This document shows, one piece after another, positions 11,701 through 22,703 of a stretch of 64,000 nucleotides of DNA (its first letter is position 1; each line of letters opens with the position of its first letter). The DNA is from Ciona intestinalis. Lineage: Eukaryota > Chordata > Ascidiacea > Phlebobranchia > Cionidae. The translations under genes and the position numbers were made by a program. The stretch is from NCBI RefSeq assembly GCF_000224145.3, contig NW_004190399.2, positions 1 to 64,000 of the forward strand, read 5' to 3'. The notes beneath the pieces were generated by a model. It was not told the origin of the DNA, did not search any database, and was given only the letters and a program-made list of their open reading frames with translations.

Positions 11701-13486
11701 TAAAGGAAAAAAAGTTTTTCAGAATGAAAATGCTATAACAGTTTTATTTTCCTTAGGCTAATAAATCAATTTAAATTTTAACATTCAAATGAATTAGCTT
11801 AAGTATTTTATATTATTTTTTTATAAATTACAATTAAACCAAATGTAAAACAAATATACATCCACCGTGGCCAGGATTTGAACCGGGAACCCTTACCTGC
11901 TTGTTGGTGTTGTTATGTTGAATCTATTAAGTGGAACACGACCAAAGTCGTTCACTGTGCAGATTGGTATTCCGTTCAAACCTGGGGAACATTAGAAAAT
12001 GCTAAACATTTATTCTTTTGGAGGAGGGGGGGGGGCAAACTTTTGAATAGAAGCAGGCCTGCTGTTTTGCCGACAAACCACGTGTAAAATAATAAAGTAA
12101 GTATTATATAGACTAATGGAAAATGGGTGGTGGTCCAAAATAATGGTCATATTTTATAGATTGATGTTCTACTCTAAGGGATTTTGGGGGAATTGGCCAC
12201 TAATTAAAATGCATAATGGTTTGGGAGTAGTGGGCCAACTGCAGCTTAAACAAAATGCCCTTGTACTATAGGACCTTACCCATATACAATAGAACCACAA
12301 TCTATTATAATCTTAATTCAACATGGTGTACAACCCACGAACAAAAGTAAAATAAATATTTTTCATAATAGTCAAACCACAATCACTATTGTGATGTCAT
12401 AGTTAGCTTTGTTACGGTTGTACTAACATTGTTTTGATAAAATTTGACAAATGTTTTACAAAGTTTTATTTGTAGTTGGTATTGACAGATCAAAATCTAC
12501 TGGTTACTTTTTTAACAAGATTTTTAACCATTGGTGTAGCGTATAAAGTGTATACTAAACTGTCAATATATGAATGAATGCGGAAAAAAATATTAATCAG
12601 AAAAACAATTGTTTGTTGATTTGGTACATTAGGAATCCTTTATGTTTAAATTCTCTATGGTTGAGACCTGTACACACATGTATTGTGGGTTTGTGGGTTC
12701 TTACATGGTTTCTATATAGGTGGGGCAAGGGGATTTAAGTCAAAGTTGGCCCATTACTAAAAAAACTTCAAGAATAGAATATTAATCTATAAAAATACTT
12801 TCTTACCTTTAATATGTCTCACTCTCACTGGGTGGGGGTTGTGCCGCGAGAAGAAAGAGGCTTGACTGTAAGAACCGAATGAACCGTCCCTGGATGCTGC
12901 TCGTGATCCTGTGGTTATGTGGGTATTATTATATGGGGGTTGCTACGTCTGCCCTTAGCCCAGAGGGTATGGGTTTGAATCTCAATGCTGCCAACATTGT
13001 GGGCAAGTGTGTTATTTGGCAATCATCCACAAAGTTACATAAATGGTAACTCCTAAGCTACATGAGGTGTATAAAACAGAATACCCACATTATAACGACT
13101 GTCATTGCCCGCCATAGGAGGATAAATAAGTTACATACGTGGTAATTTGTAAGTAGCCACATGAGGTGTATAAAACAGAATACCCACATTATAACGACTG
13201 TCATTGCCCGCCATAGGAGGATAAAAAAGTTACATACGTGGTAACTTGTAAGCAGGCACAAGGTGTATGAACCAGAACACCCGTGTTATAACAACAGCTT
13301 CAGCAACAGGCATGGGACACTTTGCTTACCTGGCAATATTAAATCCTGCAACGGATATTCCACTGACTGCACTGGTTTAGGAAGAACATTGGTTTCATGC
13401 TTCTTATGTTTGAGTGGGGTGTGTGGGCCCTCATTCAGTGTGCCGCGAACCACCAGGATTTCTTGCGAGGTTTGAACACGCTGAAA
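8706..13486 (-). CDS. TBATA: TBATA (SPATIAL) homologue, N-terminal exon not located
   Basis: Ten exons keep phase (5' to 3'): 13330-13486, 12807-12908, 11897-11981, 11490-11626, 11067-11198, 10663-10733, 10317-10431, 9511-9654, 9061-9180, 8706-8791. They give 382 aa of a protein whose start is missing, because the first exon opens at a CAG acceptor in phase 0 without an in-frame ATG. Diagnostic segments: SFFSRHNPHPVRVRHIKG and then GLNGIPICTVNDFG, as in vertebrate TBATA (FFSRHHPHP...HIQDL, GKPVCVV); ITESWRGELHDFC; and a late helix MLELLCQVLHTDSIPSVQQW matching the LELLCRILETD region. An Arg/Ser-rich link lies between. Vertebrate TBATA is expressed in testis, brain and thymus and is tied to spermatid differentiation; its biochemistry is poorly known. 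A short first exon probably lies in 13500-15590, but I could not choose one. Confidence 0.85.
12935..13310 (+). repeat. Full SINE with tail module repeated about 2.7 times
   Basis: A tRNA-like head (GGGTATGGGTTTGAATCTCA, then GCTGCCAACATTGTGGGCAA) is followed by three successive tail modules beginning near 13014, 13119 and 13227. Each runs from GTTACATA to the GAGGATAAA end. It lies between TBATA exons 13330-13486 and 12807-12908. The tandem tail looks like local expansion of the SINE 3' module. Confidence 0.8.
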
Positions 13487-14439
13487 CTGGATGGGAAAAT
13501 ATGTGGGAAATATGTAACCAATGAATGAATGTAAATTGTTTATTCTTGCTCGGCCGAAAAACAACAGTCATTATAACACAGGTGTTCTGTTGCATACACC
13601 GCGTGCATGCTTAACCTAAGGACAAACACAGTCACAATGGTGACAGTGATGAGTTTTGAACTCGTAATCTCTTATAGGAACAGTCCGAACAGACACACAT
13701 GGTGTATTCGTACACCTCATGCTCCCTGCCAAACCATTACCTCGATGATGGGCGTTGTACATTAGCAATCATTTCAGCCCGATTGAAATCTTTCAACTAA
13801 ACCTAAACTACCCACAACCAACCTAATTAAATAAGACTTGAATAAAACTATATAGTGTACAATCCCATATAACATAATAGTCAAATATATATATAGGGGT
13901 TATTATACTGGTAATTAGGAGTGGTGCAGCTTAATTGTTCGGAGTTAAAAAGTAGTATTTGGTTAGCATATGACGTAGCAGGTAAATTCCTCACTGGCAC
14001 TATAGCTCAAAAATAAAAATCTGAGTTCTATTTTACTACAAGCAATGTAAATTGATACTTAGTACTATGTGTCTTATCTGTCTGCAGCATTGATATTATA
14101 CAAGTATTGACATTGTGGCTTACAGATAAACCTTAAGTAACTACAATGTGTTGGTACAAGGACTTTAAAGGTTCTTCGCTTGTGATTTAAAGCGACATCG
14201 ACTTCCATTGTTCGTGTATTGTGATGTAAACGACAAATACCGCGAATACTGCGTCACTCGTTGCTAGGCGACCGTAGCGACATCTAACGGGGCAGAGTTT
14301 TACAAAAGCGATGGGGTGGCGGCGTAACTATACTGGTATATGCCAAATGAATAATTGCTTAAAACACGATTTTCTAGTAACCACACTGATGTGTTTAACA
14401 TGTAAAATACACTGCTAGATCTGAACTGGTGCATATACA

Positions 14440-15185
14440 CAACGCTACAGACATAGAAGCATTGCAAACGGCAACTGGCACTTTTGCCCGGGGAATAATA
14501 CGTCGGGCTATTTTACTTCTGCTTTTTAAACTATAAAGTTAGCAAATCTTCTGCAATTCAGCTGTACACGTATATCAAATACGCTTCATTACTTATTAGA
14601 CCGTGCACCAACAAAGTCCACTGCAGCGGCAAGCACGAATTGCCCGAGGATTAAAACGTATTTTATACCTTCTGTCCAGAGTCCGTGTTTATATACGGAC
14701 TCTGCTTCTGTTTATCAAACTAAGTGAGTCAGCAAGAGCCATAACAACCTATCTGCTGCAGAAACACCGCTCCCTTTGCACTGAAGCGTCGTTTGCCCGA
14801 GGAAAAGAACGTTTCGTGCGATTTGTCGTTATAAGCTGCTACTACTTATAATAAATTAAAACTATACAAGGCTAAACTTCTAACTTATAGATCGAGTTAA
14901 AAACGTTGCTACTTCGTATCTGCTGCACACATACTACTACTAACATTGCAAACGCTGAAAAATACTGGACTGCAAAGTAACTTTAGCGCGTAAGCTCGAA
15001 GGATGAAACGTTTTTAGATCATTTGGCAATTTGCAGTTTTAATCAAGCCAACAGAATTGCGACAGCTCAACTTTGGTGTTCACACCGCCAACACCTCTTA
15101 TACTGCGCAGAACTGCATTAAATGCGAGGACTGGCACTTTAGCCCGAAGGATAAAACAAGGAGAAAAGGCAGTTTGATACGTAGT
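14440..15185 (+). repeat. Five diverged units of a 150-200-bp sequence
   Basis: A core of the form GCAC-N-TTTGCCCGAGGA-TAAAACG recurs near 14480, 14636, 14786, 14987 and 15136. Some units are preceded by TATCTGCTGCA or CATTGCAAACG. Spacing is about 156, 150, 201 and 149 bp. The copies are heavily diverged and no protein frame is conserved between them. The family is not recognised; an old tandem repeat or a cluster of small RNA genes are both open. Confidence 0.5.
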
Positions 15186-15344
15186 GGGGGATTCCCCGTT
15201 GACGTTATCATAGCAAATACAACGAACACGATTATGGCAGCGAATGCAAAGTGACTGAAGAGGAACAAAACATAGACAAGGAACATTGGGTTTAAGGCAG
15301 TGGTTATTGATAATAGGAGTCGTATAAAGTGTTGGTCATACAGA

Positions 15345-15470
15345 TAAACAATCACCCACAAAGTTACATACGTGGAACTTGTAAGCGAGCACGAGGTGTA
15401 TGAAACAGAACATCCGTGTTATAACGACTGTCGTTGCCCCGCCATGCAGGGATAAAGTAAGTTCATTCTT
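15345..15470 (+). repeat. SINE tail in the SoxD 3' flank
   Basis: The copy starts ACAATCACCCACAAAGTTAC and ends GCAGGGATAAAGTAAG, close to consensus. It lies 130-250 nt past the SoxD stop codon and so may be part of the SoxD 3' UTR. Confidence 0.75.
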
Positions 15471-15597
15471 TCTTTAACAACAATAAAAGTTTCATACACC
15501 AGATATCAATATATTCACACAAAGTCCGGGAAAGAAAACGATTATTCCTGCGTTAGAGGGTGATGGATTCGAATCCAGGTTAGGCAAGCATAGATCA

Positions 15598-18500
15598 CTA
15601 TTTCGCAAACTTTGGGGTGTTCCCATCGTTTTGTTGTTTCTGTTCATTCCTTCGGTGTCGCATCAGCGCCTGTGGACAGAATATGAAGTTTAGGATTCCA
15701 TATGGGTGGGGTCATTGTTTTGTTTATCCTCATGTGGCCGAAAACGATAGTCGTTATAATATGGGTGTTCTGTTTCATACACCTCATGCTCGCTTACAAA
15801 TACCATATTATAGTAAAATTGTAAGTTGAAATATGGTTTATAATGCAAGTGAAAACAGGGTCGAACACGATAAGAAGCAACCTGAATATAAAGGACGTCG
15901 TAGCAACGGTACGGAAATATTTGCGCTTTCAGTTTATTTTCACCAGTTTCTAAACTTTTAAAGTTACCAGAATAGTTATAAATAAAGTTTTAGGGTGATG
16001 GGATGTATTTGTACGATTATATTCTTAAGTAACAAATCATGGCATGAAACCTCACTCATATACATTACAACTCGCCTTGTACTCGGATATTCGAAGTCGT
16101 TTCCCGTCCACAATGCAAGTTCGTTTCGGTCTTGGTTTATATTTATAATCCGGATATTTCTCTAAATGCAGTTTGTTCAATCTGGTTTGTTCGTCGTAGA
16201 AAGGTCGTTTCTCATTACTTGACATCTCCTTCCATTTGGCCCCTGTTGTACATAAGGGGTGTTATTGTTGCGCATATGAGTTTTCAATGTTGCGCATACG
16301 GTTTTTTTTATTGTTGCGCATACGGGTTTTTATTGTTGCGCATACGGGTTTTTATTGTTGCGCATACGGGTTTTTATTGTTGCGCATACGGGTTTTTATT
16401 GTTGCGCATACGGGTTTTTATAGTTGCGCATACGGGTTTTTATAGTTGCGCATACGGGTTTTTATTGTTGCGCATACGGGTTTTTATTGTTGCGCATACG
16501 GGTTTTTATTGTTGCGCATACGGGTTTTTATTGTTGCGCATACGGGTTTTTATTGTTGCGCATACGGGTTTTTATTGTTGCGCATACGGGTTTTTTACTG
16601 TTGCGCACACGGGTTTTTATTGTTTCGCATACGGGCTATTGTTGCTCATACAACATACGAAGCTACAAGCGTACAAATAACATATAGTAGGGTAAGGAAA
16701 GACGGAACGCCTTTAGAACATAATACCCAAATATCCTAATCATGGTTTAAATTAAAAAAATTAACAACGGCCTATGGAACTCGTCGGGATACGGTTTTAT
16801 AATTCTTTAAGTGTTCTTGGTTTACTATAAAATGAAACGAAAAAAGAGAATGAAAATGTCTCCCATTTCCCCCTTTATACTTTATACAATATTTTTATAA
16901 TTTATCTTTTCAAAAACCGATAGCGATTAAATTACCTAAATCAGCAAGAAGAAGGGGGTTATCANCACAATGACAGTCGTTATAACACGGGTGTTCTGTT
17001 TCATACACCATGTGCCCGCTTACAAGTTACCACGTATGTAACTTTGTGGGTGATTGTTTCTATGTATGGCTGACGATGAAGAAAGCATATTAGTGACCAC
17101 TGGGTTGTAGTAATCACCCCCAAGTATCTTGCCCAAAGCTACACACAACACCACTCACCCAATATCTTGCTTATGTTCGAGTTATGCATGTCTGGAAACG
17201 CCTGAAGAATCCTCCGTCGTTCGTCCTTGGCCCAAACCATAAATGCGTTCATTGGACGCTTGATGTGATTCTTACCGTGTTTTACACCTGGGGGTATTGT
17301 TGGGTTATACTATATATGTGGATGGCTTCATACACCTCATGCTTGATGTCGAGTTAGGATACTTTCATGTTTATCCTCGGGGAAACCATATGGACACGGG
17401 CGTTGCACACCATACACGGTCGCATAACGGTTAACTGGTTAGGGCCTCTATAGTTTAGAGATTTTCCATAGGCGAGCCCACCAATGCATTGTCTAAATTG
17501 TCGGTCATACAGAAAATAATCAACCACAAAGTTACATACATCGTAACTGGTAACACATGTGCTACAACTACTGCCGTTGCACCGCCACGCTAAATAAGTT
17601 ACAACAACAACAAACCTCTTGTCGGTTCACAATAAACAGCTCCCCTTGAAGAAGACTCACTTAAACGATTCTGAAAAGGTTTTGTGTTTTTCTGCAAAAG
17701 GAGAACATATGTGAACCTAATTTAAACAACGAAGTATATATTTGAGTTGAATTCCATGAAACAGCATAACATTCCCTTACGTTTGTCACTTCGAATGCGA
17801 TGGTGAAGATTAAATTAATTAAAACAACGAAAAGAAGGAAGCAGCAACACGAGGATTGAGTTATAGAAAATAAATATATAAGTGACCCATTGTTATAACT
17901 GGTCTTGGTGAACACAATGTTTTATTATCAACCAAACATCGTACAATATTAACTTAATGTTCATGAAACAAAGAAATAATTCATTGTAGCTTTTGTGCGA
18001 GTCGCAAACCATGTACGGTATTATGTCATTCGTGTTTAACATTAGATAAGAGAATTGTAACCGCTTTATTACATCATAAGGGCTTCCTATTACATCACAA
18101 ATATAAACGTTCTGTACAGGTATTGTATTAAAACCAGGAAATAATGTGTATACCGAACTGTGGGGTAAGATGGATACCGTTAGCACATAATGTCCCATGT
18201 TTCCCAATCGAGTTTTAACAATTAAAACGTTCTTTTTAGAGTGGCGGGCTACGGTTTTATAATTCTGTAAATATTTTTTAATTACTACCAAATGGGACGA
18301 TATAAGAGAAAACTTGTCCCAGCATAACGTACCCGGCATTAAGAATTTATGCGCAGTTTGTAATCCCTAACCCCGATTGCAAAGATTTACACATTCTAAT
18401 GATCGACACCAAATATCCGTTAAATTCAACTTCGAAAATACCAAAGCAACTTTCTCCCACACGCATGACCACACAAGGTTTTGTCCAAGCAAACACATTC

Positions 18501-21500
18501 TATGATATACCTAACCATTGTAAACCTACTACAAAACGTGGAAGTTATACAAACGCTGGCGCACAAATGAATGTAAAAGCTTTTATACAAATAATCGTAG
18601 GGTTTTAATACAATGAATGAAACACTAACTTTCCATTATACAACTTACAAGCTGCCATTCATACCCATAATGCCAGGAAACTTCACAAAACACGTGGTTT
18701 CCGGTTGGTTTTAATTGTGGGAATGTTTGCGTAACACCAACTTAACTTTATTTGTATGCCCGGTACACTGTTTGTCGTTTATCCCACGAACCGGTACACT
18801 GTTTGTCGTTTATCCCACGAACCAGCACACTGTTAAATACTATAGACTCGGGGTTTAGCAGTCATGTATTTTACTTAACACTTCTACAAGTAGTTTTACT
18901 CAAATCGTGTTTTACCGACTGCCGTTTTGCTGCTAATCCCCCCAGCTTCTATTCGTTGTTTTATTTAATTTCATCTTCGGTATCGTACTGAACGCAAAAA
19001 ATAAATATATTATATGTATTTGATAGAAAAAAACTTCACGTACAATACGTTTTGTAACCCAAGCTTACATAAGTTTGACCTTCGTAACATAAACTCACCG
19101 ACGATACTGGAGGTGACGTCATCGTTACGTCATTATTCGTCGACGCGATCGTATTCTTCCAACCTATAAATTAACACTATGATGTCATGAAAACGAACAG
19201 TACCAATAACACGTGGACCATCTTTCCCCAACCAACATGAACCATCTTACCCCAACCTACTATATTATACTTAGCAACAACACCATTGTTACGTCACACA
19301 ACTTCATTGTTACCTTCCTCTCTTGAAAATTTCGCTTCGCGAAAAGGCAATGACGTCATGATTGATAAATCGCTTCGTGGTTGTTGCGTCACGTTCTACA
19401 ATTGTTACAATGAATAAATATCTTATTACGTCATAATAACAGAATTGTTTACCTTTGAGTTGTGTGGTTTCGTATCTGGAATGTGAAGGTTGAAATATTA
19501 AAGTTTGTGAAATATATTATGTATGGGTGAGGTACAGTGAGGCAAGCCATGGGACCTGGGATTTAGGCCAGAGTTGTCCCATTACCCCAACATTGTATAT
19601 GCACATTCTATATTATTTGGGTCCTATAGTTAGGCAAGCCATGGGACCTGGGGTTTAGGCCAGAGTTGTCCCATTACACCAACACCCATGTATACAAGAA
19701 CTTGTAGGAGGGCATGAGGAGTATGATACAGAACACCCGTGCCCATAGCCTGTTGTAACTCAATCGTTATATATGTTACGTCATAACATTAAATTTAATT
19801 AAACCAATCACAAACCTTTGAAACGCTTGACTGATTTCTTTAACGATCCTGAAGTTTGTGACGTATATGGGGAATCACCTAGATCGGCCATTTTGTTCTG
19901 GAGGGAAAATATATTTTCGTTTAACACGAACGTGGACGTTATTTATCTCTTACGAAAGCGAAGATTAAATTAAAGCAACGAAAAGGGAGGAAATTATCAA
20001 AAAGCAACAGTTGTTAAAACGGGTAAAAATTAGTCCAAGAATAAAGTCAATAAAGCGTGGCTTATAATGGGGCACCCAAAGTTATAATACGGCTCCCTAC
20101 ATGTTTGTTTTGAATCTCAGGTCCCATAGTGTTCACGCCCTACAATGTGGAGTAATAATGGACCAACTATGACGCCAAGATCGCTATAAGCGGTACTATG
20201 AATGGCTTGTAATAAGCGTTCTATTGTTAAATCACAATAAAGTGCTGAGCAATTGCATTGTATATGAAACAATGGTTAATGTGACGGATAATGGAATGTT
20301 AGTGACGTCACAATGGTGCATTAACAGCAAACAATGCACCTGTTTATGTAGGGATTGTTGGTAATAATGGAAGCTCGATTCCGCTGTTTCAAACGAATGC
20401 TTCCGCTGTTCCTACAAACGATTTGATTGGTATATACGGTCACGTGTATAGTTTAAGTAATATGTACATTTAAAAACAAAATTAAATAATTTAAATAAAA
20501 TAACTAAATGTAATCTATTTATCCTCGCATGGCAGGGCAGCGACAGTCGTTATAACACGGGTGTTCTGTTTCATACACTTCGTGCCCGCTTACGAGTTAC
20601 CACGTATGTAACTTCGTGGATATGTGATTATTTATACAAGTTTACTACTGGGTTTGGCGGTATTTGGGTAATGAGCGTAAAACCGAGGTATCTTAACGTG
20701 ATGCCATATGAACAATATTATTCCCTCCACCCTCACAAACCCCAACACCACCATATGTGACTAATAGCCGACTTACGTTGCTCCTTACAAGTTGATTACG
20801 TAGGTGACTTAGTTGGTTGATCATGTGGGACAATTGTTGTTCCTTCTTCGAGATTAAACTTGATAAGTCTGCAATAAATATCAACCAAGGTTAACACAAT
20901 ATAAAGTTAGGAATTAAAACGACAAAGGGAACGGGAATTAACGTTAAAACAAGAAAACACACGACCCACCTGACTCTAACTTGATCTGCATTCCGGAATC
21001 TGACTCACCAGATCTTCTGCGGGTTGAAATAATTATTAATATTATAAAGTAACTGGCCAACTCCGGGATATGCTGGTGTATCTTCTCGTAGGACCCATGT
21101 ATGTTGAATACAATGTACTTTAAAACATACGTCAGTAGAGAAACTCTCGTATAGCTCCAATTAAACCGTCTATGGCCGTTTTTAGTCATCAAGTAAAAGC
21201 AACGATGGCTTAATATATACCAAGAAGAACTTACTGTCTGGCTTGATGGTCGGGTAGAAGGAGGTTCGGAAACGAAGCGGCGAGGTCTGTGGAAATAAAC
21301 ATGACATCTTACCAGGGTGGGATTCGAACCCGCAGGTTATAAACAATGTCGGTATATTGGCATCTTAGCAAGCATTAAAACGTTAAGTGTCGGATAAAAA
21401 ACTAAAACACTAGAGAAAGGGAAATTAGCAACAAAACGACGGCCATTAAAACACACTATAAGAAAAACCTAACCCAACATACAATTACAATAATATAAAA

Positions 21501-21678
21501 TATTTTACGTTAATGATGAACATCACTCACCCATGCCAACAGCAGCGTATCTTCCCTGTGTTACGAAACCATCCTTATATAAGGGCCCACCAAACCCACT
21601 GTATGTTGGTGTTTCATATTTAACATGAATTTCCTCACGGGTGGACGAAGGCGACTTATTGCTTGCGTCATCATCCAT
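15598..21678 (-). CDS. SoxD: SoxD transcription factor (Sox5/6/13 type), short form
   Basis: Eleven exons (5' to 3'): 21531-21678, 21235-21286, 20970-21016, 20777-20868, 19816-19897, 19453-19475, 19099-19155, 17661-17691, 17159-17287, 16076-16242, 15598-15669; 299 aa. Exon 4 encodes [20 protein letters not shown], the SoxD coiled coil (KEQQLTTMINQLTSLREQL in Sox5/6). The HMG box spans exons 9-10: [33 protein letters not shown], then [14 protein letters not shown]. The RPMNAF and SNISK core residues that bend and bind the DNA minor groove are intact. The last exon restores the SoxD tail (EYK then [21 protein letters not shown] in vertebrates) only if intron 10 uses a GC donor (AAG/GCGAGT). Vertebrate SoxD proteins have 600-800 residues; here the Q-rich part and most linkers are gone. 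SoxD proteins have no activation domain of their own and modulate other Sox factors. The ATG is the first Met of a well-formed N-terminal exon. Confidence 0.92.
15715..15800 (-). repeat. SINE tail fragment in the last SoxD intron
   Basis: Reverse copy running TTTATCCTCATG, GTCGTTATAATATGGGTGTT, CTGTTTCATACACC. It lies inside the GC-AG intron 15670-16075. Confidence 0.7.
16263..16650 (+). repeat. 22-bp minisatellite, about 18 units
   Basis: The unit is TGTTGCGCATACGGGTTTTT plus AT. Starts of the GCGCATA core fall almost exactly every 22 bp from 16270 to 16625; one early unit is 24 bp. It lies in the SoxD intron that splits the HMG box, and its near end is about 20 bp from the 16242 splice acceptor. 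Because 22 is not a multiple of 3, several frames stay open, which creates long false ORFs. Confidence 0.95.
16681..16905 (+). repeat. TA-flanked MITE copy (diverged)
   Basis: It starts TATAGTAGGGTAAGGAAAGA and contains the shared inner segment GGATACGGTTTTATAATTCT and GTTTACTATAAAATGAAACG. Other copies: 18160-18330, 24150-24315, 25000-25165, 35845-36000, 38320-38500, 55540-55715, 57770-57930. Copies with both ends intact have inverted ends like ATAGGGTGGGGTAAGATGG. It may be the Ciona MITE Cimi-1; this is unchecked. Confidence 0.65.
16965..16965. other. Unresolved base (N)
   Basis: The only ambiguous base in the window lies in the SoxD intron 16243-17158, next to a SINE tail and 300 bp from the minisatellite. 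A single N can stand for a base ambiguity or a placeholder gap, so the repeat content of this intron may be wrong in the assembly. Confidence 0.9.
16968..17145 (-). repeat. Nearly full composite SINE
   Basis: Reverse copy: tail (GACAGTCGTTATAACACGGG, TGTTCTGTTTCATACACC, GTTACCACGTATGTAACTTT), middle (GGGTGATTGTTTCTATGTAT) and head (TAGTGACCACTGGGTTGTAG, CTTGCCC). It ends just short of the SoxD exon at 17159, so the splice donor is almost in contact with the element. Confidence 0.85.
17495..17605 (+). repeat. SINE middle and tail fragment
   Basis: TCATACAGAAAATAATCAAC, CACAAAGTTACATACATCGT, then a shortened tail. It lies in the SoxD intron 17288-17660. Confidence 0.65.
18160..18330 (+). repeat. 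TA-flanked MITE copy
   Basis: Begins GGGGTAAGATGGATACCGTT, passes through GGCTACGGTTTTATAATTCT and ACTACCAAATGGGACGATAT, and ends near TTGTCCCAGCA. It lies in the large SoxD intron 17692-19098. Confidence 0.7.
19505..19690 (+). repeat. 97-bp tandem repeat, about 2 units
   Basis: Two units of the GGGTGAGG...CCCATTACCCCAACATTG repeat in the SoxD intron 19476-19815, the second shortened at its start. Confidence 0.85.
20515..20690 (-). repeat. SINE tail and middle, reverse
   Basis: TTTATCCTCGCATGGCAGGG through GTTACCACGTATGTAACTTC and a decayed middle and head (TACTACTGGGTTTGGCGG). It lies in the SoxD intron 19898-20776. Confidence 0.8.
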
Positions 21679-21959
21679 AGTTGATTCCAATTAAATTCCA
21701 ACTTCTTGAATTTTCTTTTTAAATACGAGAAGAAAAAGGGAAAAACTTGTTCCTCTCTCTCGTTTGCCTTTTTTCTTTCATCCTCTTCTTCCGAGTCCTG
21801 GATGCAACGTCAAGGTATGACGTAATAAGCATGACGTTGCTAATGTTTGTATATGGTTGCATGTCATGCAAATTAAATCGGCGTTTTATAGGAAAATCTA
21901 AAAAAAAACACACACAAGTGACATTGTAATAATTCGTAAGCGAGCACGAAGTGTATTAA

Positions 21960-22370
21960 ATATATAGAACACCCATGTTATCACTCGACAGTGAGCATAA
22001 GGTGTATGAATACACCATGTGTGTCTGGTGTATAAGAAGACACCCATGTTATAACTCGACAGTGAGCATGAGGTGTATGAATACCCCATGTGTGTCTGGT
22101 GTATAAGAAGACACCCATGTTATAACTCGACAGTGAGCATGAGGTGTATGAATACACCATGTGTGTCTGGTGTATTAGAAGACACCCATGTTATAGCTTG
22201 ACAGTGAGCATGAGGTGTATGAATACACCATGTATGTCTGGTGTATGAGAAGACACCCATCATGTTATAACTCAACAATGAGTTTGAGGTGTATGAATAC
22301 ACCATGTGTGTCTGGTGTATAAGAAGACACCCATGTTATAACTCGACAGCGAGCATGAGGTGTATTAAAC
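21960..22370 (+). repeat. 71-bp tandem repeat, about 5.5 units
   Basis: The unit is TCGACAGTGAGCATGAGGTG, TATGAATACACCATGTGTGT, CTGGTGTATAAGAAGACACC and CATGTTATAAC. Units start near 21983, 22055, 22126, 22197, 22270 and 22340. The motif order (GAGCATGAGGTGTATGAA...CACCCATGTTATAAC) resembles the SINE tail with an inserted mirrored half, so it probably derives from that tail. Single relatives lie near 13660, 23625 and 32945. Confidence 0.9.
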
Positions 22371-22630
22371 AGAACACCGTGTTATAAATTTCGTTGCCCC
22401 GCAACTCGTGGTTAAATAAATTACATTTATACAGACACTCGCTATTATGTAATCTATATTACAACGCCCATTATACAATGTAGTTTACCCGAAACGCAAT
22501 CCTATAAATATATACCACATGTATTTCCCCTTTAACTCTTGTTAATCAAATTACTTCAAACTAGAATAATTATATTCTAAAACTTATACATAAGTCATAA
22601 TATGCCTTTTTATTAGCGCTCACAATCGTT

Positions 22631-22703
22631 ACTATGACGTCACAGCTTCCTAGTCTTGTATCCGGCCAAGTAAACCTCACAGTGTGTTCTGTGATGTCAT
22701 AGT
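22631..22703. promoter_or_regulatory. Inverted pair of CRE-type sites
   Basis: ACTATGACGTCACAG at 22631-22645 and CTGTGATGTCATAGT at 22689-22703 are reverse complements with one mismatch, 43 bp apart. One holds a consensus CRE (TGACGTCA), the other the variant TGATGTCA. They lie about 610 bp from the Delta ATG and 950 bp from the SoxD ATG. A shared enhancer function is inference only. Confidence 0.45.

Larger units (their letters stand above)
13487..15597. other. Spacer between TBATA and SoxD
   Basis: No complete gene is visible. It holds reversed SINE tail fragments (about 13560-13735), a set of degenerate ~150-200-bp units (14440-15185) and a SINE tail (15345-15470). The TBATA promoter and first exon should be here. 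A tight hairpin at 14683-14712 (CAGAGTCCGT, 8-nt loop, ACGGACTCTG) falls inside one degenerate unit. No clear minus-strand poly(A) signal for SoxD is seen just below 15598. Confidence 0.45.

Noticed and set aside
14603-14851. 82-codon plus-strand frame
   Set aside because: It spans two of the degenerate 150-bp units, and the frame is not shared by the other units, so coding is unlikely.
16132-16242. First impression that SoxD lacks the second half of its HMG box
   Set aside because: The half box is present on the minus strand at 16076-16242, next to the minisatellite, and joins in phase to the exon ending at 17159.
16132-16680. 182-codon plus-strand frame with [20 protein letters not shown]-type repeats
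   Set aside because: It is the 22-bp minisatellite read in a cycle of three frames, antisense to SoxD exon 10. No real protein start or splice context.
21308-21332. tRNA-like GGGTTCGAATCCCACC on the minus strand
   Set aside because: Only the T-arm-like part is present and the rest does not fold as a tRNA. It is probably a SINE head remnant in a SoxD intron.
21960-22370. CRISPR-like array
   Set aside because: The whole 71-bp unit repeats with no unique spacers, and the genome is animal. It is a tandem repeat.
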